From assembly GCA_015065285.1 (NCBI GenBank), contig SVQP01000003.1, positions 27,117-91,116 of the forward strand: DNA of 64,000 nt, given 5' to 3'. The notes under the pieces are model-generated. The model had not been told where the DNA came from. It searched no databases and saw only the letters and a program-made list of their open reading frames with translations. Position numbers and translations under genes: made by a program. This DNA is from Oscillospiraceae bacterium. GTDB lineage: Bacteria; Bacillota; Clostridia; Oscillospirales; CAG-272. This document shows positions 57,632 to 64,000 of this stretch, piece after piece; within the stretch, counting starts at the first letter, position 1; the number at the start of each line of letters is the position of its first letter.

Positions 57632-58086
57632 TTTTTCTCGCTTTCGTCAAGGGCGTTGATGGCATCAACACGGGGCTGATGTCTGCCACCCTCAAATTCC
57701 TGATTCAAAAATGCATCTACCAGATCGCAAGCCACACCGTAACCGACAACGCGTGCGCCAAAGCACAGCACGTTTGCATCGTTGTGCATGCGGGTTGCGC
57801 GAGCAGAGAACACGTCCGAGCAGCAAGCTGCGCGAATGCCTGCGTGCTTATTGGCACACATGGACATGCCAATGCCGGTGCCGCAGATCAGAATACCGGT
57901 GGTATATGCACCGCTCTGAATTTCGGAGCACAGTGCATGCGCAATATCGGGGTAGCTGCAAGACTGGGGTGAATAGCAGCCAACGTCAAGCGCTTGTACG
58001 CCCTTGGTGGCAAGGTATTGCTTAATTTGCTCCTTGAGCGCGTAGCCTGCGTGATCGCAGCCGATGACAATTTTGTTGATAAGCAT
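57628..58086 (-). CDS. rpiB: Ribose-5-phosphate isomerase B
   Basis: IGCDHAGYALKEQIKQYL...LICGTGIGMSMCANKHAGIRAA. Confidence 0.95.
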   Translation of the reverse strand: MLINKIVIGCDHAGYALKEQIKQYLATKGVQALDVGCYSPQSCSYPDIAHALCSEIQSGAYTTGILICGTGIGMSMCANKHAGIRAACCSDVFSARATRMHNDANVLCFGARVVGYGVACDLVDAFLNQEFEGGRHQPRVDAINALDESEKK

Positions 58087-58102
58087 GGTATGTGTTCCTC
58101 TC

Positions 58103-58807
58103 TTAGGTATTTTGATTGGCAAGTCGCTCGGCTCTTTCGCGTTCTGCTTGCGACTGTCGCAGGTACACGGGCGCGAGCGCGGTATCGTCGGTGGCTTGAC
58201 CGTTTTGATATGCGGCAAGACCGCACATGGCAACACTGTAGCCGCTTTGCATGCGCATCTCCTCGGGAACGGGGCAAACCGCGGTTTTGGACAAGCCTTC
58301 GATCGTCACGTCATAGCCATCACCGACCAAGTAAATGGGCGCATCCATGCCTGCCAGCTCCTGGTCAAGCTCCGCGATCGAGATGGCGCGGTCGGGGCAA
58401 AGGCGGGAGATCACACCGTCCTTGCAGCGAAACAGCGCGTTGTAAACCTGCGCGCGTCTTGCGTTCATCACAGGGCAGAGAATGCCGTCAAAGCAGCGCA
58501 GATTGTACGCAAGCGCCTCCAGCGTGGAAACACCCGCGCAAGGAATGCTTTTACCAAAAGCAAGCCCCTTGATGGTTGCAATGCCGATTCTCACACCGGT
58601 AAAAGAGCCGGGACCCTGACTGACGGCAAACAAATCGATCTCGTCAATCTCCCATTCTGCCGAGCGCAGAACCGATTCGATCATGGGCAGCAGCGTTTGG
58701 CTGTGCGTGTTGCCCGTATTGAGGGTATAGTGTGCGACAAGCTTTTGGTCCTCGCACAAAGCCACCGTGCCGACAACGGCGGTGGAATCAAGAGCCAGAA
58801 TTTTCAT
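58103..58807 (-). CDS. tsaB: tRNA t6A biosynthesis protein TsaB
   Basis: MKILALDSTAVVGTVAL...GPGSFTGVRIGIATIKGLAFG. Confidence 0.95.
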   Translation of the reverse strand: MKILALDSTAVVGTVALCEDQKLVAHYTLNTGNTHSQTLLPMIESVLRSAEWEIDEIDLFAVSQGPGSFTGVRIGIATIKGLAFGKSIPCAGVSTLEALAYNLRCFDGILCPVMNARRAQVYNALFRCKDGVISRLCPDRAISIAELDQELAGMDAPIYLVGDGYDVTIEGLSKTAVCPVPEEMRMQSGYSVAMCGLAAYQNGQATDDTALAPVYLRQSQAERERAERLANQNT

Positions 58808-58813
58808 ATCGGG

Positions 58814-59272
58814 TCAGATCCTTTCAATCAAGATCTCGCGGCTGTTCGGCTGCTCTGCGTTATTTTTGACAATGGTGACGCGCAGATAATGCAACGGAAG
58901 CGCATAGGGGATTTTTTCGCACCATTCCGCAATGCAGATCCCACGGTCGGGATAATCGTCAAAGCCCATGGAGTAAAGATCCTCCTCTGAGTCTATGCGA
59001 TACATATCAAAGTGGAAGAGCGATTTTTTGGTGGATTTGTTGCGGTATTCGTTGACCAAGGTAAAGGTGGGCGAGCGCACAAGGCTCTCGGGAGACAGCA
59101 CGGATGCAAATCCGCGCACAAAAGCAGTCTTTCCTACGCCAAGGTCGCCGTACAGTGCCACAAAACGGGGAAGCGCTGCATCCTCTTGCATAGCCATTGC
59201 AAGGGACGCACCCAATCCTTCGGTTTCGGCAGGGCTATTCGATTGTAAGACGTGGGGAAAATTCAACTGCAT
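58814..59272 (-). CDS. tsaE: tRNA t6A biosynthesis ATPase TsaE
   Basis: LYGDLGVGKTAFVRGFA...SPTFTLVNEY...HFDMYRI. Confidence 0.95.
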   Translation of the reverse strand: MQLNFPHVLQSNSPAETEGLGASLAMAMQEDAALPRFVALYGDLGVGKTAFVRGFASVLSPESLVRSPTFTLVNEYRNKSTKKSLFHFDMYRIDSEEDLYSMGFDDYPDRGICIAEWCEKIPYALPLHYLRVTIVKNNAEQPNSREILIERI

Positions 59273-59312
59273 ACCTATCCATCCTAAATACTTATTCATA
59301 ATATATTATAGC

Positions 59313-59343
59313 ACAAAAAGCCCCTTATGTAAAGGGCTTTTTG
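59313..59343. terminator. Hairpin terminator
   Basis: caaaaagcccctt atgt aaagggctttttg. Confidence 0.75.
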
Positions 59344-59361
59344 TATAAGAATCTTTGATTT

Positions 59362-59592
59362 TTATTGCTTGCTTGTATCCTTTTGACCGCGATCACAGAC
59401 CTGCTCGCGCGTGCCGTCGGGACGCACAATGACCGTGTTATCCAGAATGCCGGTCATGGATGCGCGGAATTCACGGATGTACTCGGTGCGCAGTGCTGCG
59501 CGCTCCTCTTGCTCCTCGGGGGTCAGCGTCTCGCCACGCTTGACCTTGTGCGCAAGCTCGTTGATGCGGTCCAGTTTTGCTTGTTCCATAGT
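59362..59592 (-). CDS. DUF896 (YnzC-like) small protein
   Basis: LDRINELAHKVKRGETLTPEEQEERAALRTEYIREFRASM. Confidence 0.9.
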   Translation of the reverse strand, partial: TMEQAKLDRINELAHKVKRGETLTPEEQEERAALRTEYIREFRASMTGILDNTVIVRPDGTREQVCDRGQKDTSKQ

Positions 59593-59603
59593 CAATCCTT
59601 TCG

Positions 59604-61376
59604 TCAATCAGCGGTATAAAGCTTATAAAGTTCTGCGTACATGCCACCCTTTTCGGTCAGCTCGCGGTGCGTGCCCTCTTCAACAATGCCGTCCGAGGTC
59701 AGCACCACAATGCGGTCTGCGTTTTTGATGGTGGTCAGGCGGTGGGCAATGGTAATGGTGGTTCTGCCCACGGTCAGCTTTTCAATCGATTTTTGCACCA
59801 GTCGCTCGCTTTCATTGTCCAAAGCGCTGGTTGCCTCGTCCAGAATCAGGATGGGGGGATTCTTGAGGAATACACGGGCGATGGAAACGCGCTGTCTCTG
59901 TCCGCCCGAAAGCTTCAAGCCGCGTTCACCCACGTAAGTGTTGTAGCCATCGGGAAGCTCTTTGATAAATTCATCCGCACCTGCAAGACGTGCCGCCTCG
60001 ATGATCTCCTCGTCGGTCGCATCCGGCTTGCCATATGCAATGTTTTCGCGGATAGTGCCCGAGAACAGATAAACGTTCTGCTGCACAATGCCGATATTCT
60101 GGCGAAGCGAGCGCATGGTTACGTCCTGAATATTCTGCCCGTCCAGCAAAATCTGACCGCCCTGCAGCTCATAAAAGCGGGGAATGAGTGAGCAGAGTGT
60201 GGTCTTGCCGCAGCCCGAGGGTCCTACGAGCGCTACGTTTTCTCCTGCCTTGACGTGCAGGGAAAGATCGGTCAGCACGTTTTGCTTCTTGTCCTCCTCG
60301 TAGCGGAAGGTGACCTTGTCAAGCACAATGTCGCCCTTGACGTCGCAAAGCACCTTGGCACCCGACTTGTCCTTGATGTCCGGCTCCACGTCCAGAATCT
60401 CGGAGAAGCGCTCAATGCCGGTCATGCCGCGCTGGAATTGCTCGGTGAATTCCACGATGCGGCGCACCGAGGTAAACAGCGTAGAGACGTACATCAGAAA
60501 TGCAATGTAGTCTGCAGCCTCCAGTTGAATGATCGGGTTTTCGGCAGTCAGCAGCAGTGCGCCAACCACAACTACCACGATATAGAGCAGACCCTCAAAG
60601 AAGCGTGTGGACGCCTGGAACATGCCCATATAGCGGTACATGATGCCCTTGATGCCAAGGAATTTGGTGTTGCCCTGACGGAATTTTTCAATTTCGGTGG
60701 ACTCGTTGGCAAACGCCTTGACCTCGTGAATGCCCAAAAGGCTATCCTCTACCTGAGAGTTGAGCTCGCCAACCTGCGAACGGGAAAGGCGGAACGCCTC
60801 CTTCATTTTGCCGTTGAACGAGATCAGCACCAGCACCATGATCGGGATCATGGCAAAGGTAACCAGTGCCAGCAGGGGATTGATGACCAACAGAATGATA
60901 AACGAGCCAAGGATCTTGACGCCCGCGATAAAGAATTCCTCGGGGCAGTGGTGCGCAAACTCGGTAATATCAAACAGGTCGTTTGTAATACGCGACATCA
61001 GCGTACCGATCTTGGTGTTGTCAAAATACGAAAAGCTCAGCTTTTGCAAATGCCCGAACAGATCGCGACGCATGTCGGTCTCCATTTTAGCGCCTACAAT
61101 GTGACCGCGATTTGCCATGAAATAATAAGCAAGCGTGTCGATCAGACGCATCAGCAGATATACGCCGCCAAAGGTCAGAATCAGCGTCACAGTCAGCGTT
61201 TGGGGCTCGGATTCGGCTCTGCCCGTAATGTTGCGCACGATCAAGGGGAGCGCGAGCTCGCACATGGTGGTCAGCGCAGCGCAGAACAGGTCAAAGACCA
61301 GATCCTTGGTATAAGGCTTGTAATAGGGGAGAAAACGCTTCAGAGGGCTTGCTTTTTTCGATTTTTGTTTCGACAT
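59604..61376 (-). CDS. ABC transporter, fused permease/ATP-binding (exporter type)
   Basis: 6-TM domain, GPSGCGKTTLCSLIPRFY, LSGGQRQRVSIARVF, ILILDEATSALD. Confidence 0.94.
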   Translation of the reverse strand: MSKQKSKKASPLKRFLPYYKPYTKDLVFDLFCAALTTMCELALPLIVRNITGRAESEPQTLTVTLILTFGGVYLLMRLIDTLAYYFMANRGHIVGAKMETDMRRDLFGHLQKLSFSYFDNTKIGTLMSRITNDLFDITEFAHHCPEEFFIAGVKILGSFIILLVINPLLALVTFAMIPIMVLVLISFNGKMKEAFRLSRSQVGELNSQVEDSLLGIHEVKAFANESTEIEKFRQGNTKFLGIKGIMYRYMGMFQASTRFFEGLLYIVVVVVGALLLTAENPIIQLEAADYIAFLMYVSTLFTSVRRIVEFTEQFQRGMTGIERFSEILDVEPDIKDKSGAKVLCDVKGDIVLDKVTFRYEEDKKQNVLTDLSLHVKAGENVALVGPSGCGKTTLCSLIPRFYELQGGQILLDGQNIQDVTMRSLRQNIGIVQQNVYLFSGTIRENIAYGKPDATDEEIIEAARLAGADEFIKELPDGYNTYVGERGLKLSGGQRQRVSIARVFLKNPPILILDEATSALDNESERLVQKSIEKLTVGRTTITIAHRLTTIKNADRIVVLTSDGIVEEGTHRELTEKGGMYAELYKLYTAD

Positions 61377-61434
61377 TACGAAATTCTCCTTATGGGGAAA
61401 GGGCTGTTGCCTTTGCAACAGCCCAAGTTTTTCA

Positions 61435-63837
61435 TTAGCCTCTCAGGGCAATACCCAGCTTGAACTTGAGGTCGTTGATGATCTTCTTGGAAATCTTGTC
61501 AGCCTCTTCAACAGTCAGGGTACGGTCAGATGCGCGCAGTGTGACGCGGAAGGCAACGCTCTTTTTGCCCTCGCCCAGCTTTTCACCGCGGTAAATATCA
61601 AACAGCTCAACGTTTTCAACCAGAGCACCGCCCGCCTTGGCAATCACGCTCATGATCTTGCCAACCTCAAGCTCCTCCTCGCAAACAAACGCGTAGTCGC
61701 GAGTCGCAGCAGGGAACTTGGGCAGGGGCTTGTAATCGGGCTCGGTGTTGGAAACCTCAAACAGTGCGTCAAAGTCGATCTCTGCGCACAAAACGGGGAT
61801 GTTCATGCCGTAATTGTCAGCCACAACGGGGTGGATCTGACCGAACACACCAAGGTACTTGCCGTCAGATGTGGTCACGGTTGCACATCTGCCGGGGTGG
61901 TAAGAGGGGTTATCGGTGCATGCGGTGTATACGGGAGCCTTGACGCCTGCCATCTTGAGCAGATTCTCCACAGCACCCTTCATGCAGTAGAAATCAGCGT
62001 CACCGTACATACCAATCGTGACAACCGTCTTTTCCTCGGGCAGCAGCGCGAGATCTGCATCGGGCAGATAAATGGTAGCCATTTCAAACAGGCGCACGTT
62101 CTGGTTGGAGAAGTTGTTGTTTCTCTGCAGAACCTCCAAGAGAGAGGGCAGTGCCGTGGTGCGCATGACGCTGGTGTCCTCACCAAGCGGGTTGGAGATG
62201 ACAACAGAGGTGCGCAGAGCGCTATCCTCGGGCAGTGCAATGGCATCGTAGTACTTGGGGCTGATGAACGAGAAGGTCTGGATCTGAGAGATGCCCATGC
62301 CGTACATCAGCTGCTCGGTTGCAACAAACAGCTTCTGCTTGGGGGTTCTCATGCCCTGCGTGGTCTCAGCCTTAATGCAGGAGGAGGGAATCTTATCATA
62401 GCCCCAGATGCGGACGATCTCTTCCGCAATATCCTGCATGCAGCCAAGGTCGGAGCGGAAGGAGGGAACGTAGATGTTGCCGTTTTCCACGCGGCACTCC
62501 AGCGTTGCCAGAATGTCGATCATGGTCTGCTCGTCGATTTCGGTGCCAAGGAACTTGTTATACTTTTCGGGAGTGAAGGGCAGAATGGTCTGCTCCTTCT
62601 TGCCGGGGTAAACGTCGATCAAGCCGTCCACTACGTCGCCTGCGCCCAGCAGCTCTACCAGCTGGCATGCGCGCATCAAGCCGGGCAGGCAGTTCTCTGC
62701 GTCAAGACCCTTTTCAAAGCGTGCGGAGGATTCGGTTCTCATGCCGTTCTTCTTTGCGGTGACACGAGTATCGGGACCCGAGAAGCATGCGGACTCAAAT
62801 ACAACGGTCACGGTATCGTTCTCAATTTCGCTGTTGAGGCCACCCATAACGCCTGCCAGTGCGCAAGCCTTGTTTTGGTCGGCAATGACCAGCATGGAAG
62901 AGTCAAGCGTATGGCTGATGTTGTCAAGGGATACGAACACCTCACCGTCGCCTGCGCGGCGTACGTTGATCGCCTTGCCCTCAATCTGCTTGTAATCAAA
63001 GGCGTGCATGGGCTGACCGTATTCCAGCATGACGTAGTTGGTAATGTCAACGATGTTGTTGATGGGGCGAACGCCTGCAGCGCGCAGACGCATACGCATC
63101 CAGTCGGGAGAGGGAGCGATCTTGACGTTCTTGACTACCTTTGCAGCATAGCGGTAGCAAAGATCGGGCGCGCTGATGCCTACGGAGAGGTAGTTGTCAA
63201 TGCGGTCGCCGTCGCCCGCACCCTTGACGGATACAGGGGGGATGTGCCAATCAAGATCCATGGAAGCAGCACTCTCGCGTGCAAGACCGATAACGGAAAG
63301 ACAGTCGGGGCGGTTGGAGGTGATCTCAAACTCAACTACGGTGTCGCGGATCAAAAGGCAATCGCAAACGTCCTGACCGAGATACTGACCGTAGCACTCG
63401 TCCAGAATCCAGATGCCGTTTTCTTCCTTGCCGGGGCAATCGTGGCTGGTAAGACCCAGCTCACCAAACGAGCAAAGCATGCCGTTGGAATCCACACCGC
63501 GCAGCTTACCTGCCTTGATCTGCTTGCCCTCGGGCAGCGTTGCGGGAGCAACTGCTGCGGGAACGATAGCGCCAACGAATACGTTCTGCGCACCGGTAAC
63601 GATCTGAATGGGAGCTTCTGCGCCCACGTCGATTTGGCAGATCCACAAATGGTCGGAGTCAGGGTGACGCTCCATAGCGACAACCTTACCGATCTTAACG
63701 TTGGTGACGTCGCCTGCCAATACCTCAAAGCCCTCTACCTTGGAGCCGGTGTCGGTCATGCGGTCGCAGTACTTCTTGACGTCTGTGATCTTGTCTGTAT
63801 CAATATAATCGTGAAGCCAATTGAATGAAAGATTCAT
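61435..63837 (-). CDS. pheT: Phenylalanyl-tRNA synthetase beta subunit
   Basis: MNLSFNWLHDYI...RPDCLSVIGLAREVA-type B3/B4 region, C-terminal FDX-ACB domain. Confidence 0.96.
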   Translation of the reverse strand: MNLSFNWLHDYIDTDKITDVKKYCDRMTDTGSKVEGFEVLAGDVTNVKIGKVVAMERHPDSDHLWICQIDVGAEAPIQIVTGAQNVFVGAIVPAAVAPATLPEGKQIKAGKLRGVDSNGMLCSFGELGLTSHDCPGKEENGIWILDECYGQYLGQDVCDCLLIRDTVVEFEITSNRPDCLSVIGLARESAASMDLDWHIPPVSVKGAGDGDRIDNYLSVGISAPDLCYRYAAKVVKNVKIAPSPDWMRMRLRAAGVRPINNIVDITNYVMLEYGQPMHAFDYKQIEGKAINVRRAGDGEVFVSLDNISHTLDSSMLVIADQNKACALAGVMGGLNSEIENDTVTVVFESACFSGPDTRVTAKKNGMRTESSARFEKGLDAENCLPGLMRACQLVELLGAGDVVDGLIDVYPGKKEQTILPFTPEKYNKFLGTEIDEQTMIDILATLECRVENGNIYVPSFRSDLGCMQDIAEEIVRIWGYDKIPSSCIKAETTQGMRTPKQKLFVATEQLMYGMGISQIQTFSFISPKYYDAIALPEDSALRTSVVISNPLGEDTSVMRTTALPSLLEVLQRNNNFSNQNVRLFEMATIYLPDADLALLPEEKTVVTIGMYGDADFYCMKGAVENLLKMAGVKAPVYTACTDNPSYHPGRCATVTTSDGKYLGVFGQIHPVVADNYGMNIPVLCAEIDFDALFEVSNTEPDYKPLPKFPAATRDYAFVCEEELEVGKIMSVIAKAGGALVENVELFDIYRGEKLGEGKKSVAFRVTLRASDRTLTVEEADKISKKIINDLKFKLGIALRG

Positions 63838-63854
63838 GTTTCTGCTCTCCTTTC

Positions 63855-64000
<146 letters not shown>

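Noticed and set aside
61831-63828. 665-aa plus-strand ORF opposite pheT
   Set aside because: pheT is unambiguous on the minus strand; the antisense ORF shows no recognisable domains.

Overview
Window from a Firmicutes/Clostridia-like chromosome; no rRNA, tRNA or CRISPR array seen. Main blocks: (1) 0-8.7 kb, an ABC importer followed by a lipoprotein with a staphylococcal-nuclease-like domain and a lipoprotein with duplicated OB-fold-like modules. (2) 8.8-16.6 kb, on the minus strand: SurE, two tandem NrnA-type DHH phosphoesterases, a dGTPase-like HD protein, a UshA-like nucleotidase lipoprotein and an HD-GYP protein. (3) 16.7-22.3 kb: serA, serC, a ThyX-fold protein lacking the RHR motif, a D,D-carboxypeptidase, ribF and ireB. 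(4) 23.4-32.0 kb, accessory: a three-gene TerB-N/TerB-C + P-loop ATPase + DEAD/Lhr-like helicase operon (Shango-type anti-phage defence), nrdR, and a 1.4 kb unit bounded by ~80 bp inverted repeats that carries a REP-associated Y1 transposase (RAYT) with REP copies inside its own reading frame. (5) 32-42.8 kb: GntR-ABC operon, truB, trmB, ychF, GH38 and GH63/37-like glycosidases. (6) 42.9-46.2 kb: a compact, translationally coupled operon (MerR-type regulator with lipocalin-like C-terminus, alpha/beta-hydrolase-like pseudoenzyme lipoprotein, gingipain/caspase-like lipoprotein) behind a textbook 19-bp-spacer MerR promoter. This is the best candidate for an undescribed system. (7) 46.4-64 kb: metallophosphoesterase, GH51, two-component system + HtrA + MgtC, an XRE regulator with palindromic operators beside a highly structured non-coding region, then rpe, ispF, ispD, rpiB, tsaB, tsaE, an ABC exporter, pheT and partial pheS. 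All family calls come from reading motifs; no database search was run.
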